A program made the translations under genes and the position numbers. The notes under the pieces were generated by a model, which saw only the letters and a program-made list of their open reading frames with translations, was not told the origin of the DNA and did no database searches. Of a stretch of 64,000 nt of DNA, positions 18,412-27,410 are shown in pieces. The first letter of the stretch is position 1, and every line of letters begins with the position of its first letter. The stretch is taken from assembly GCF_023028225.1 (NCBI RefSeq), contig NZ_CP095482.1, forward strand, positions 930,001-994,000, given 5' to 3'. This DNA is from Halorientalis litorea (GTDB taxonomy: Archaea; Halobacteriota; Halobacteria; Halobacteriales; Haloarculaceae).

Positions 18412-18620
18412 TCGTCGCTTCGCTCCTCGGTTGCGTCGCGGAGAACGTGGGCCACTCCGGATTCGAACAACGGCGAAGACGGTCCTGCTCACGATGCTGC
18501 GCGGGCTGCGACTTCTCTCGTTCAAATCCGTCCTGCGGCACGATGCGTCGCTCGCGGGTTGCGAGCGACAGAATAGTGGGCCAATCCGGATTTGAACCGG
18601 AGACCTCCCGGTTATCAGCC
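18412..18620. repeat. Right copy of the 209-bp direct repeat, overlapping intact tRNA-Ile
   Basis: This copy matches 9251-9459 and includes the 3' half of the intact tRNA-Ile plus about 165 bases downstream of it. As in the left copy, a second tRNA-3'-end-like segment lies 129 bases away (18442-18471). The remaining 9.2 kb between the copies carries the pst cluster. The last shared bases end in the tRNA anticodon stem-loop. Confidence 0.85.
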
Positions 18621-18650
18621 GAGCGCTCAACCTAACTGAGCTATTGGCCC
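18577..18650 (-). tRNA. tRNA-Ile (GAU)
   Basis: A 74-base cloverleaf: acceptor GGGCCAA pairs with TTGGCCC, the D arm is GCTC/GAGC, the anticodon stem CTCGG.../CCGGG closes loop CTGATAA with anticodon GAT (18614-18616), and the T arm is TCCGG/CCGGA with loop TTCAAAT. The discriminator base is A and CCA is not encoded. Its 3' half is duplicated at 9413-9459. Confidence 0.97.
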
Positions 18651-18765
18651 GCACTGAGCGCGTCAGGATGTTCCGCCGTGGTTGTGTTAAGCGTTTCTTT
18701 TCAGCCGAGGCGAGACAGGCCACGGGAACCGGGAGACGGGACCCGCGTCTCCGGCCGTGAGCGCG

Positions 18766-19293
18766 TTACTGGCGGGTGTCGTCGTCGTCCTCGAAGTCCA
18801 CGTCGTAGGCGTCCTCGTCCACGTCGTAGGTGTCGCCCTGTCCGCCCTGCCGGGGGCCGGCGGCGTCGGCGTCGCCGCCCGGGAAGCCGCCGGTGTAGAC
18901 GTTCCCGGTGACGAACCCGCGGCCCTTCGCGTCGGCGTAGGGGACGACGACCCACTTCTTGACGGCGACGCGGATGGGGTACCGCGTGAGCGGGACGACC
19001 AGCACGAGCCCCACGAGGTCCGTCACGAGGCCGGGGGTGAGCAGGAGCGTCCCCGAAATCAGCAGGAGGCCGCCGTCGATGAGTTCGTCGGTCGGCGGTT
19101 CGCCCTGTCCGAGTTTGGCCTGTATCTTCCGGAGGGTGTTCCGCCCCTCCGCACGGACGAGCATGAGGCCCACGAGTGCCGTCAGAACGACCAAGGCGAC
19201 GGTTGGCACCGCTCCCAGAAAGCCCGCCACCACGAACAACAGCATGATGTCGAGCAGGGGGATGAGCAGCAACACCGCGAGGATGCGGAGCAT
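18766..19293 (-). CDS. FxsA family membrane protein
   Basis: A 175-residue membrane protein of the FxsA family, named after an E. coli protein that relieves phage exclusion when overproduced. It shows the family core: hydrophobic N-terminal spans, the segment VLTALVGLMLVRAEG, and DGGLLLISGTLLLTPGLVTD. An acidic Gly/Asp-rich tail (about 138-175) follows, halophile-style. The start is ATG 19293; the longer upstream frame overlaps the divergent gene's promoter. The role in archaea is unknown. Confidence 0.88.
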   Translation of the reverse strand: MLRILAVLLLIPLLDIMLLFVVAGFLGAVPTVALVVLTALVGLMLVRAEGRNTLRKIQAKLGQGEPPTDELIDGGLLLISGTLLLTPGLVTDLVGLVLVVPLTRYPIRVAVKKWVVVPYADAKGRGFVTGNVYTGGFPGGDADAAGPRQGGQGDTYDVDEDAYDVDFEDDDDTRQ

Positions 19294-19409
19294 ACCCACC
19301 GTAGCAGGCCGCGACTCAAAATAGGACCGCTTCCGACCGGTCTGCCCCGCGCTCGCAGTCGGCGGTCGGTGACGCAGGATTGATGCGTCGTGGTCGCCGA
19401 CCCCTCGGT

Positions 19410-21044
19410 ATGGACGACGCGGCGGCACGGACGAAAGTCGAGTGGCGCGAGTGGGGCGAGGACGCCTTTGCAGCCGCAGCGCGCGCGGGCAAGCCCGTCC
19501 TGCTCTCGCTGTCCGCCCCGTGGTGTACGCACTGCCACCGGATGGACGCGACGACCTACAGCGAGCCACGCATCGCAGCCAACATCAACGACGGGTTCGT
19601 TCCGGTCCGCGTGGACGCCGACCGCCACCCCCGAGTTCGGGAGCGGTACAACATGGGCGGCTTTCCGTCGACGGTATTCTGTACGCCCGACGGCGAGATA
19701 CTGACCGGTGCGGGCTTTCTCGGCGTCGACGGCTTCCGGGACATCCTCGACTCCGTCCGAGGGACGTGGGACGCGAAGGGCACCGACGCCGGGCGCGTGC
19801 CGCGGGCACTCCGTGACGGCACGCCGCCGGGGGGCGACCTGACCGCGCGCGCAGAGGAACACATGGTCGAGCAGTTGCTCGCGGCCTTCGACGACGAGTT
19901 CGGCGGGTGGGGGACCGACGCGAAGTTCCCGTTCCCACAGACAGTCGAGTTCGCCTTGGTCCGGGCGCGCGACCAGGCGACGCGGACGCTCGAAGCAGTT
20001 CGGACGCACCTGCTCGACACCTACGACGGTGGCTTCTATCGCTACGCCGGGGCGCGTGACTGGAGCAGTCCGAGCCGCGAGAAACTCCTCGACGACAACG
20101 CGAGCGTCGTGCGAGCGTTCGCCCGGGCGTACCGCTACACCGGGGAAGAGGCGTACCGGACCCCCGCGGCACAGACCGTCGAGTACCTGACGACGACGCT
20201 GTGGAACGACGAGCGCGACGCTTTCGCGGCCAGTCAGGCCGGTGACGACGACTACTACCGCATGGGGCCGAGCGACCGCGAGTCGGCCGACCCGCCACAC
20301 GTCGACCCGACGGTGTTCGCGGACCGCAACGGCCTCGCCGTCGAGGCACTGCTGGTCTTCGCCGCCTACACCGACGACGAACCCGCACGCCGGTACGCCG
20401 AGCGCGCACTCGAAACGGTGCTCGCGGACCTCGTCGAGGACGGTGCGGTGACCCACTACCGGGACCCGGACGGCGAGACGGGGGAGTCCGGTCTTCTGGT
20501 CGACCAAGCGCGACTGCTCGCGGGGTTGACAACCGCCGGGCAGGTCCTCGGGGACCACACTGAGACGGCCGAGACAGTTGCGACGTACACCATCGAGACG
20601 CTCCGGGACGAGACGGGCGCGTTCCGAGACGGGCCGCTCGACGGGTCGGGGCTCTGTGACCGGGCACTGTACCCGCTCGATACGAACGTCGAACTGGCGG
20701 ACGCGCTGGTCGACTTGGCGGCCCTGACCGGCGACGACGAGTACCGGGATGTCGCGCGCGACGCCGTGACAGCGTTCGCGGGAGCAGCCGAGCGGCTGGG
20801 GGTCGAAGTCGCGGGATACGCCACGGTGGCCGCCCGGCTCGACGCACCCCGGACGTTCCGCGTCGGGGCTCCCGCAGGCAGTGACCTCCACCGCGCCGCA
20901 CTCCGGGTGGCCGACCACGAGGCCGTCGTCGTTCCGGGCGCGGACGTGCCCGACGGTGAAGTCCACCTGTTCGACGACGGCGACCAGACCGGGACGGCCG
21001 ACACGCCCGACGCCCTCGCGACGCTCGCAACCGGCGACGACTGA
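19410..21044 (+). CDS. DUF255 thioredoxin-domain / glycosidase-fold protein
   Basis: A 544-residue soluble protein of the DUF255 (YyaL/SPATA20) family. Residues about 8-125 form a thioredoxin-like domain with active-site WCTHC (Cys39 and Cys42) and the cis-Pro segment GGFPSTVF. The rest is an alpha/alpha-barrel as in six-hairpin glycosidases, with KFPFPQTVEFAL and SPSREKLLDDNA as recognisable segments. Compared with full-length relatives of about 700 residues it is shortened, which is common in haloarchaea. Its function is not established. Confidence 0.85.
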   Translation: MDDAAARTKVEWREWGEDAFAAAARAGKPVLLSLSAPWCTHCHRMDATTYSEPRIAANINDGFVPVRVDADRHPRVRERYNMGGFPSTVFCTPDGEILTGAGFLGVDGFRDILDSVRGTWDAKGTDAGRVPRALRDGTPPGGDLTARAEEHMVEQLLAAFDDEFGGWGTDAKFPFPQTVEFALVRARDQATRTLEAVRTHLLDTYDGGFYRYAGARDWSSPSREKLLDDNASVVRAFARAYRYTGEEAYRTPAAQTVEYLTTTLWNDERDAFAASQAGDDDYYRMGPSDRESADPPHVDPTVFADRNGLAVEALLVFAAYTDDEPARRYAERALETVLADLVEDGAVTHYRDPDGETGESGLLVDQARLLAGLTTAGQVLGDHTETAETVATYTIETLRDETGAFRDGPLDGSGLCDRALYPLDTNVELADALVDLAALTGDDEYRDVARDAVTAFAGAAERLGVEVAGYATVAARLDAPRTFRVGAPAGSDLHRAALRVADHEAVVVPGADVPDGEVHLFDDGDQTGTADTPDALATLATGDD

Positions 21045-21130
21045 ACTCGCCGCGGCCACACCCCCGACTCCGGTCCCGGACCGCCAAACCACGGCCGAGT
21101 TGCCGGGACACGACGGTAAACTTGCGATGC

Positions 21131-21140
21131 GTTTATATTC
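21131..21140 (+). promoter_or_regulatory. TATA box implying a leaderless TrmB mRNA
   Basis: The sequence GTTTATATTC is centred about 26 bases before the ATG at 21162, so transcription should begin at or next to the start codon. No Shine-Dalgarno-like sequence is seen, which fits leaderless translation common in haloarchaea. Confidence 0.65.
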
Positions 21141-21161
21141 CCCCCATCCGACCGACACACA

Positions 21162-21965
21162 ATGGCAAGTCTGAGAGACTTGGGGTTGTCCGAGTACGAG
21201 GCACGCGCCTATCGGGCACTACTGAAGACAGGTCCGACAACTGCCAAAGAGTTGTCACGTGTCAGCGACGTCCCCATGGGGCGTATCTACGACGTACTCA
21301 ACAGTATCGAGACGTACAATTTGGTCCGGAGTCAGAGCGCGAGTCGGCCCAAGAAGTACGTCGCCGTCGAGCCGGGAACGGCACTCGACCGGCTGTTGGA
21401 GGACAAGAAACGAGAGTTACAGGAGAAAGCGACCCAGTACGAGGACATCGTCGACGACCTCGTGGGCGAACTCGAAACCTCGGAGCCGGTCGAGGAGACG
21501 TTCTGGACAGCCGCCGTCGGTCCCGACGAGACGGTCGATTTGCTGGTCGAGCGGATGGCCGCGGCCGACGAGCGCATCGTCATGGTCGCCTCGACGCTCT
21601 CCCAGCAGTTCGACATCGACACCGTCGGCGACCTGTTCGTGGAGGAACTGTCGGAAGCACTCGACCGGGGTGTCGAGGTGTCGCTGTTGATGCGCCCGGA
21701 ACTCATCGATTCGCTCCCCGAAAGTGTCGGTGAACGCTACCAGTCTCAGTTGGCCCGACACGACCAGTTCAGCGTCCGCACGTCGAGCAACGTCACGGGG
21801 ACCTTCGAGTTGGTCGACGACGCCGAGGTGTGTATCGAGGTCCCGCACCCGCTCAACGCCGACGAGACGTTCGCCGTCATCGACCTCAAGGACCGCGAGT
21901 TCGCGTCCAACGTCCGCTCGGAGTTCGAGCCACGGTGGGCCGACGCCGAGAGCCTCATGCTCTAG
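21162..21965 (+). CDS. TrmB family transcriptional regulator
   Basis: A 267-residue regulator. The N-terminal winged helix (SEYEARAYRALLKTGPTTAKELSRVSDVPMGRIYDVL) is that of TrmB. A coiled segment (LLEDKKRELQEKATQYEDIV) for dimerisation follows, then a TrmB ligand/PLD-like domain to the end. TrmB proteins control sugar and central metabolic genes. It lies just upstream of the TRAP operon in the same direction, with about 115 bases between, and may regulate it. Confidence 0.9.
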   Translation: MASLRDLGLSEYEARAYRALLKTGPTTAKELSRVSDVPMGRIYDVLNSIETYNLVRSQSASRPKKYVAVEPGTALDRLLEDKKRELQEKATQYEDIVDDLVGELETSEPVEETFWTAAVGPDETVDLLVERMAAADERIVMVASTLSQQFDIDTVGDLFVEELSEALDRGVEVSLLMRPELIDSLPESVGERYQSQLARHDQFSVRTSSNVTGTFELVDDAEVCIEVPHPLNADETFAVIDLKDREFASNVRSEFEPRWADAESLML

Positions 21966-22081
21966 CGCGGTTGCGGACGGGGCGAGACGAGGTCCGCGAA
22001 ACTGCGGATTTGGCCGGTTAGGACGCATTTACCGGCCATAAGCAGTGTATAGATATGTAGCGTGGCCGGGACGTGGGGGGT

Positions 22082-23128
22082 ATGGTTCGACAGGCAACCC
22101 GGCGGCGGTTCCTGCAGGTCGCGGGCGTGGCAGGTATCGCGGGACTCGCTGGCTGTGGGCAGAACGGGGACGGCGATGACGGGGACGGCGACGGGAACGG
22201 TACCGAAACGGAGACACCGGCGGACGGTGACGGTGGCGGCGACGGGGCGACCCGTCTCACGTGGCACGCGGGCGGGACGGGCGGGACGTACTTCCCGCTC
22301 TCGAACGAGTTCAAGACCGTCGTCGAGGACAACACGGAGTTTACGCTGAACGTACAGTCGACCGGCGCGAGCGTCGAGAACGTCGGGAGCCTCGCGAACG
22401 GGGACGCGGACTTCGCGCTCATCCAGAACGACATCGCCTTCTTCGCCAAGAACGGCACCGGCATCGACGTGTTCCAGGACAACGCCATCGAGAGCATCCG
22501 AGGCGTCGCCACGCTGTACCCGGAGACGATTACCCTCGTGACGCTGTCGGATACGGGCATCACGCAACTGTCCGACCTCGAAGGGGCGACCATCAACACC
22601 GGCGACCTCGGGTCGGGGACGCAGGTCAACGCACAGCAGATACTCGACGCCGTCGGCATCGGCGAGAACTACACCGAGCAGAACGCCTCGTTCTCACAGG
22701 CCGCAGACCAGTTGCGCAACGGCGACATCGACGCCGCGTTCGTCGTCGGCGGGTGGCCAGTCGGTGCTATCGAGGACCTCGCCAACACCAACGACATCGT
22801 TATCGTCCCCATCGCGGGCGACAACCGCGAGGCCGTCAAGGACGCCGCGTCGTGGTTCGCCGACGACACTATCCCCGGTGGAACCTACACCGGCGTCGGG
22901 GACGACGTGGAGACTGTCGCGGTGCAGGCGATGATTGCGACCCGCGAGGGCGTGCCCGCCGACACCGTCGAGGGAGTCACGGCCGCCATCTTCGACAACG
23001 TGGACGACCTGACCATCAAGACGGACTTCATCAGCCGCGAGAGTGCTCAAGACGGCATGTCCATCGAACTCCACGAGGGTTCACAGGCGTACTTCAGTGA
23101 CATGATGACCGAGACGGAGATGGGCTAA
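22082..23128 (+). CDS. TAXI family TRAP transporter solute-binding lipoprotein
   Basis: A 348-residue extracellular receptor. The N-terminus has a Tat motif and lipobox (TRRRFLQVAGVAGIAGLAGC), then an acidic linker. The mature part has TAXI features: GGTGGTYFPLSNEF, QSTGASVENV and ALIQNDIAFFAKNGTG. TAXI receptors deliver organic acids or amino acids to a fused TRAP permease without ATP. The ATG at 22082 is preferred to the GTG nine bases upstream. It starts the operon with DUF1850 and the permease. Confidence 0.92.
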   Translation: MVRQATRRRFLQVAGVAGIAGLAGCGQNGDGDDGDGDGNGTETETPADGDGGGDGATRLTWHAGGTGGTYFPLSNEFKTVVEDNTEFTLNVQSTGASVENVGSLANGDADFALIQNDIAFFAKNGTGIDVFQDNAIESIRGVATLYPETITLVTLSDTGITQLSDLEGATINTGDLGSGTQVNAQQILDAVGIGENYTEQNASFSQAADQLRNGDIDAAFVVGGWPVGAIEDLANTNDIVIVPIAGDNREAVKDAASWFADDTIPGGTYTGVGDDVETVAVQAMIATREGVPADTVEGVTAAIFDNVDDLTIKTDFISRESAQDGMSIELHEGSQAYFSDMMTETEMG

Positions 23129-23150
23129 CACCACGCCGACCACTCACTCG

Positions 23151-23651
23151 ATGCTCCCACTCGTCAGCCCCGGCCGCGTGTTAGTGGTGGGAGCGGTGGC
23201 GCTACTCGTCTCCGCGGGCGTCGTCGCCGGCATCGGGCCACAGCGCGCGCTCGTCGTCGACGGCGCCGAGAGCGGGACCACGCTGCTCGCCGTCCCCGTC
23301 GAGAACGGGACCGAGGTCGGCCTCGAATACACCCACAGCGTCGAGCGGTCGCGGGTCTACGACGGCTACACGGTTCGGGGCGACCGATTGGAGAACACCC
23401 GGATGGCCTTCGAGTCCTACGGCTGGGGGCTCCCGTCGCGGGCGAACGTCAGCCGGGAGAACGGGACGCTGGTCTACGACCCGCCCGGCACGTTCACGGA
23501 GGTGTACGTCCACCCGGGGGACATCGCCGACCACACGCTCGTCGTCGGGGAGCGGGCGTACAATCTCACCGCCGTCGCGGGCGGCGACTCGGTCCGACTC
23601 CACCTCCGGAAACGGTCCGGCGTCGAGCGGATTCGCGGGGTTGTGGGGTGA
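23151..23651 (+). CDS. DUF1850 protein of the TRAP-TAXI operon
   Basis: A 166-residue protein with one N-terminal membrane segment (about 8-28) and an outward beta-rich domain containing LEYTHSVERSRVYDGY, the conserved DUF1850 segment. DUF1850 genes repeatedly lie between TAXI receptor and permease genes, as here, so it is probably an accessory part of the transporter. It is four bases from the permease start. Confidence 0.88.
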   Translation: MLPLVSPGRVLVVGAVALLVSAGVVAGIGPQRALVVDGAESGTTLLAVPVENGTEVGLEYTHSVERSRVYDGYTVRGDRLENTRMAFESYGWGLPSRANVSRENGTLVYDPPGTFTEVYVHPGDIADHTLVVGERAYNLTAVAGGDSVRLHLRKRSGVERIRGVVG

Positions 23652-23654
23652 GCG

Positions 23655-26369
23655 ATGACGGTGGAATCGCCGGACGACGCCGACGACGATAGGGACCCCG
23701 AGGAGTTCCGGCAGGAGGCCGAGGAACTCATCCAAGAGATAGAGCGGCGGCGGTCGCTCCGTGGCGCGGGTGCCGTCGTCGTCGCCCTCATCGGGTTCCT
23801 GTTTTCGACGTACCAGATACTACTCGCCTCACAGGGGTTCGAGTTCGTGTTCGACGTGCCCTTCGTCGGTCCAATCGAACTCGCCTCGCTCCAGTTGCTC
23901 CAAGCCAACGCAGTCCACGTCGGGTTCGCGCTCGTCCTCGCCTTCCTCGTCTTTCCCCCCTCCCGAGGCGACGGGTTCGTCTCCCGGCGATTCGGCCGGG
24001 TGACGCCGGCAGTTCGCGCCCGGGTCGGTGCCGAGAGTCCGGTCACACGGGTCACGGAACTGGCGCGCCGTGCCGTCCGGTGGGTCGCCGTCGACCCGGA
24101 CATGGACCGCGTGACGCCGGTCGATTTCGTCCTCGTCGTCCTGTCGATACTCGCGACTGCCTACCACGTCACCGACTTCGGCGAGATACGACGGATGCGC
24201 GTGTTCGGCCTCGAAGCGGGCCGTCCAATACAGGAGGTGTTCACATTCCTCGACCCGGTGTCCGTCCTGCTCGGGCCGCTGACCGGCGTCTCCTACGCGT
24301 TCCTGCTGGGCGTTCTCGGCGTCCTCCTCGTGTTGGAGGCGACCCGCCGGACCATCGGGTTCCCGCTGATGGTCATCGTCGCCTCGTTCATCGTCTACGC
24401 CCGCTACGGCGTACTCATCCCGCAGAACATGCCGTTCCTCGGCATCCTCTCCATCCCCGAGTTGAGTTGGCCCTCTATCATCCAGAACCTCTGGTACAAC
24501 ACCGAGAACGGGGTGTTCGGCATCCCCGTCACCGTCTCGGTACAGTTCATCTACATCTTCATCCTCTTCGGGGCGTTCCTCGAGATGAGCGGTGCAGGCC
24601 AGTGGTTCATCGACCTCGCGTACGCCGCGACGGGCACCCGGAAGGGCGGCCCCGCCAAGGCGTCTATCCTCGCCAGCGGGTTCATGGGCACCATCTCCGG
24701 GTCCTCCATCGCCAACACGGTCACGACGGGCGCGTTCACCATCCCGCTGATGAAGCGGTCGGGCTACCGACCGGAGTTCGCGGGTGCGGTCGAGGCGGCG
24801 GCCTCCTCCGGCGGGCAGATTCTCCCACCCGTGATGGGTGCGGCCGCGTTCCTCATCGTCCAGTACACCCAGACCCCCTTCGCCGACGTCATCATCGCCG
24901 CCACCATCCCCGCCGTCGTCTTCTTCTTCGGCGTGTGGGTGATGGTCCACTTGGAGGCGTCCCGGCAGGGCATCGGCGGCCTCGACCCGAGCGAACTCGT
25001 CGACATAGGGCCACACCTCCGGCACGGGTGGTTCTACATCGCGCCGCTCGGCCTGCTCCTGTACTACCTCATCATAGAACGGCTCTCCGTGGCCCGGTCA
25101 GCGTGGTTCACCGTCCTCGCCGTCGTCGCGCTCATCACGCTCGTGGCGGCCTACAGCGAGGACACGAGACTGCCGCTCGCGGGGGCGTTGCTGGCCATCA
25201 GCGGTGCCGAGTTCCTCGCGCACCTCCTCGCGGGCGTCGGCGTCGTCGGTCTCCTCACCGGGACCGGTGGCGCGGGCGTCCCACCCGGCGCGGCGTTCGC
25301 CATCGTCCTCGGAAACGCCGGCTGGTACGCCATCGGTGCGGGGCTGTTGGTCCTCGCGTTCAACCCGCGCATGACGGCGAGTATGTTGGAACTCGACCCG
25401 AAGGTACAGGACGCCGCCGACAGAGGGGCGGCCGCCGCCAACCGCCCCTCGCTCGCCGAGAACCGCCTGTACCGCGTGCTGATGTTCGGCGGGAAGTCGA
25501 TGGAGGCCGGTGCGCGGACGGCCGTGCCGGTGGTCATCGCCGTCGCCGCCGCGGGTATCATCCCCGGCGTCATCAGTGTCTCCGGTCTCGGCCCGAACCT
25601 CGTGTCGCTCATCCGGGCCGTCGCAGCCGGGTCGCTGTTCCTGATGTTGACGCTGACCGCCGTCTCCTCCATCATTCTCGGGATGGGGATGCCGACCACC
25701 GTGACCTACATCATCCTCGTGTCGCTGCTCGGACCGGCACTGGTCACCTTCGGCATCCCCCTGCTGGCCGCGCACCTGTTCATCCTCTACTTCGGCGTCA
25801 TCGCCGACATCACGCCGCCCGTCGCCGTGGCGGCCTACGCGGCCTCCGGCGTCGCGCAGTCGGACCCGTTCCAGACCGGCGTCGAGGCGTTCTCGCTGTC
25901 GCTCAACAAGGCCATCGTCCCGTTCGCCTTCGTCCTCGCACCGGGCATCGTCCTCCTGCGGACCGGAGTGGTGGTGCCCAACTCCGACAAGACATACCGC
26001 GTCGTCAACACCGCCGACCTCACCGACCCCACTTTCGCCATCCCCGAGGTGCTGATTCCGGTCCTCGGCGTGTTCGTCGGCGTCGTCGCCCTCGCGGCGA
26101 CGGTCATCGGGTTCCTCTACACGACCGTCAGCAGAGCCGAACGGGCCGCCTTCGCCGTCAGTTCGCTCCTGCTCATGGCTCCGGGTCTCCTGCTGGACGT
26201 AGTCTTCGACCTGCTCGAACTCGCCGGCGTCGCCGTCTCGCCGGACACGTTCCTCCTCGATATTGGCCTCCGCGCCGTCGGCCTCGTGGTGTTCGTCGCG
26301 CTGGTCGTCAAGAACAGGCGAGAGGCCGACGCGGAACCGACGCATGCCGAGGCCGCCGAGCCAGCCTGA
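23655..26369 (+). CDS. TRAP transporter fused permease (DctQ-DctM type)
   Basis: A 904-residue membrane protein combining small and large TRAP permease subunits. The first 280 residues hold four to six spans, and the DctM core begins near GNSGVFGIPV-like segments and continues with GPAKASILASGFMGTISGSSIANTVTTG, split into family motifs, and GMGMPTTVTYIIL. An Asp/Glu-rich cytoplasmic N-terminus (1-35) precedes the first span. Import is driven by an ion gradient, probably Na+ in a halophile. The substrate is unknown. Confidence 0.93.
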   Translation: MTVESPDDADDDRDPEEFRQEAEELIQEIERRRSLRGAGAVVVALIGFLFSTYQILLASQGFEFVFDVPFVGPIELASLQLLQANAVHVGFALVLAFLVFPPSRGDGFVSRRFGRVTPAVRARVGAESPVTRVTELARRAVRWVAVDPDMDRVTPVDFVLVVLSILATAYHVTDFGEIRRMRVFGLEAGRPIQEVFTFLDPVSVLLGPLTGVSYAFLLGVLGVLLVLEATRRTIGFPLMVIVASFIVYARYGVLIPQNMPFLGILSIPELSWPSIIQNLWYNTENGVFGIPVTVSVQFIYIFILFGAFLEMSGAGQWFIDLAYAATGTRKGGPAKASILASGFMGTISGSSIANTVTTGAFTIPLMKRSGYRPEFAGAVEAAASSGGQILPPVMGAAAFLIVQYTQTPFADVIIAATIPAVVFFFGVWVMVHLEASRQGIGGLDPSELVDIGPHLRHGWFYIAPLGLLLYYLIIERLSVARSAWFTVLAVVALITLVAAYSEDTRLPLAGALLAISGAEFLAHLLAGVGVVGLLTGTGGAGVPPGAAFAIVLGNAGWYAIGAGLLVLAFNPRMTASMLELDPKVQDAADRGAAAANRPSLAENRLYRVLMFGGKSMEAGARTAVPVVIAVAAAGIIPGVISVSGLGPNLVSLIRAVAAGSLFLMLTLTAVSSIILGMGMPTTVTYIILVSLLGPALVTFGIPLLAAHLFILYFGVIADITPPVAVAAYAASGVAQSDPFQTGVEAFSLSLNKAIVPFAFVLAPGIVLLRTGVVVPNSDKTYRVVNTADLTDPTFAIPEVLIPVLGVFVGVVALAATVIGFLYTTVSRAERAAFAVSSLLLMAPGLLLDVVFDLLELAGVAVSPDTFLLDIGLRAVGLVVFVALVVKNRREADAEPTHAEAAEPA

Positions 26370-26376
26370 CCCGCCG

Positions 26377-27156
26377 TCAGTACCCCTCGAACGCGGGGTC
26401 CCGGTCCTCGAGGAACGCCGCCATCGCCTCGTGTTGGTCGTGGGTGTCGAAGCAGGACGCGATAGTCTCGAAACTGTGCTGGATGCCGGCCTCGATGCCG
26501 TTCGACCGCCACGCCCGGAACACCTCCGACTGGCGGCGGGCGATGACCGGGCTCTTCGCCGATAGTTTCCCCACGAGGGTATCGACGGCGTCGTCGTACG
26601 CTTCGGGCGGCACCGCCCGGTTGACCAGCCCCAACTCCTCGGCCTCGGTCCCGGACACCGGGTCACCCGTGTAAATCATCTCCTTTGCGGCCTGAAGGCC
26701 GACGAGTCGAATCAGCAGGCCGCCCTGAATCCCCGTGACCAACCCCGCGTTGATCTCCGGCAGACCCAACGCCGCCTCCTCGGTCGCGACCCGGAAGTCA
26801 CACGACATCGCCAGTTCCAGTCCCGCACCGAGGGCGTACTCGCCGCAGGCACAGACCGTCACCGCGTCCTGATTCCGCACCGCCGCGTTCGCGTCTCGGA
26901 GCGTCCCGATGAGTTCCCGGGCCTCCGACGCGGAGAAGTCCTTCACCGCGTCGAGTTGTAACCCGGCCGTCAGCCCGCCGATTCCGTCGGCGGCGTCCGG
27001 GCCGACGGTCAGAACGGACACGTCGTCCGGGACCGACTGCGCGGCGTCGCGGAGGTCACCGATGGCGTCGGGCGAGAGGAGGTTCAGGTCGCCGGTGTCG
27101 ATACGCAGGTGTGCGACCCGGTCGTTCTCCGGGTCGCGAGAGGTTGTCACGGGCAT
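26377..27156 (-). CDS. Enoyl-CoA hydratase/isomerase family protein
   Basis: A 259-residue crotonase-fold protein. The oxyanion-hole and catalytic segments are present: YALGAGLELAMSCDFRVA carries the first Glu, and LGLPEINAGL the second, so hydratase chemistry is possible. The C-terminal trimerisation helix follows. The start at 27156 gives the usual family length; an ATG 11 codons upstream is also possible. It is convergent with the TRAP operon, seven bases apart. Its pathway is not shown by the neighbours. Confidence 0.88.
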   Translation of the reverse strand: MPVTTSRDPENDRVAHLRIDTGDLNLLSPDAIGDLRDAAQSVPDDVSVLTVGPDAADGIGGLTAGLQLDAVKDFSASEARELIGTLRDANAAVRNQDAVTVCACGEYALGAGLELAMSCDFRVATEEAALGLPEINAGLVTGIQGGLLIRLVGLQAAKEMIYTGDPVSGTEAEELGLVNRAVPPEAYDDAVDTLVGKLSAKSPVIARRQSEVFRAWRSNGIEAGIQHSFETIASCFDTHDQHEAMAAFLEDRDPAFEGY

Positions 27157-27240
27157 CGACCCGGGTTCGTGGACCGGGGTAATAAACACGGGACCCGATT
27201 CGGTTCAATCCGGTGAAACGCATCCGCCGGTTCGGCACCG

Positions 27241-27301
27241 TACTCCCCGTTCACTTCCTGCTTCAGGTCCCGCAACTCCGCCACTCGCTCGGCGTGGGCG
27301 T
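27241..27301 (-). repeat. Echo copy of the mptA 3' end
   Basis: These 61 bases are identical to 27412-27472, the last 20 codons of mptA, 171 bases downstream of the original in the direction of transcription. The copy lacks the first base of the stop complement and is followed by unrelated sequence, so it is a partial tandem duplication and cannot encode a protein. The lack of any mismatch points to recent origin or gene conversion. Confidence 0.95.
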
Positions 27302-27325
27302 CACACTCCACCGTTTTCTTCGTCG

Positions 27326-27349
27326 GGTGGCCTCACAAACTCGGCCACC
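27326..27349 (-). other. Hairpin in the mptA echo spacer
   Basis: On the minus strand GGTGGCC and GGCCACC form a 7-bp stem around the 10-base loop GAGTTTGTGA, flanked by TTTTC before and AAAAC after. A very similar unit with a different stem length lies downstream of the ahb fusion gene (31632-31657). A second hairpin, GGACC/GGTCC around a loop containing GAACGAAGTGA, lies nearer the gene at 27378-27399. Confidence 0.75.
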
Positions 27350-27410
27350 GCTCCTCGAAAACCGTGGGGGAAAACCCGGACCCTCACTTCGTTCGGTCCC
27401 GCGAACCGTC

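Noticed and set aside
9251-18620. Provirus or integrative plasmid
   Set aside because: No integrase, replication or capsid gene is visible between the repeats; only phosphate genes and remnants.
19182-21158. Minus-strand open frame of 658 codons
   Set aside because: Mostly antisense of the DUF255 gene and overlapping FxsA in another frame; composition is not protein-like.
24080-26674. Open frame of 864 codons overlapping the TRAP permease
   Set aside because: It is a frame-shifted shadow: Arg/His-rich with no hydrophobic pattern, while the permease frame shows clear membrane spans.
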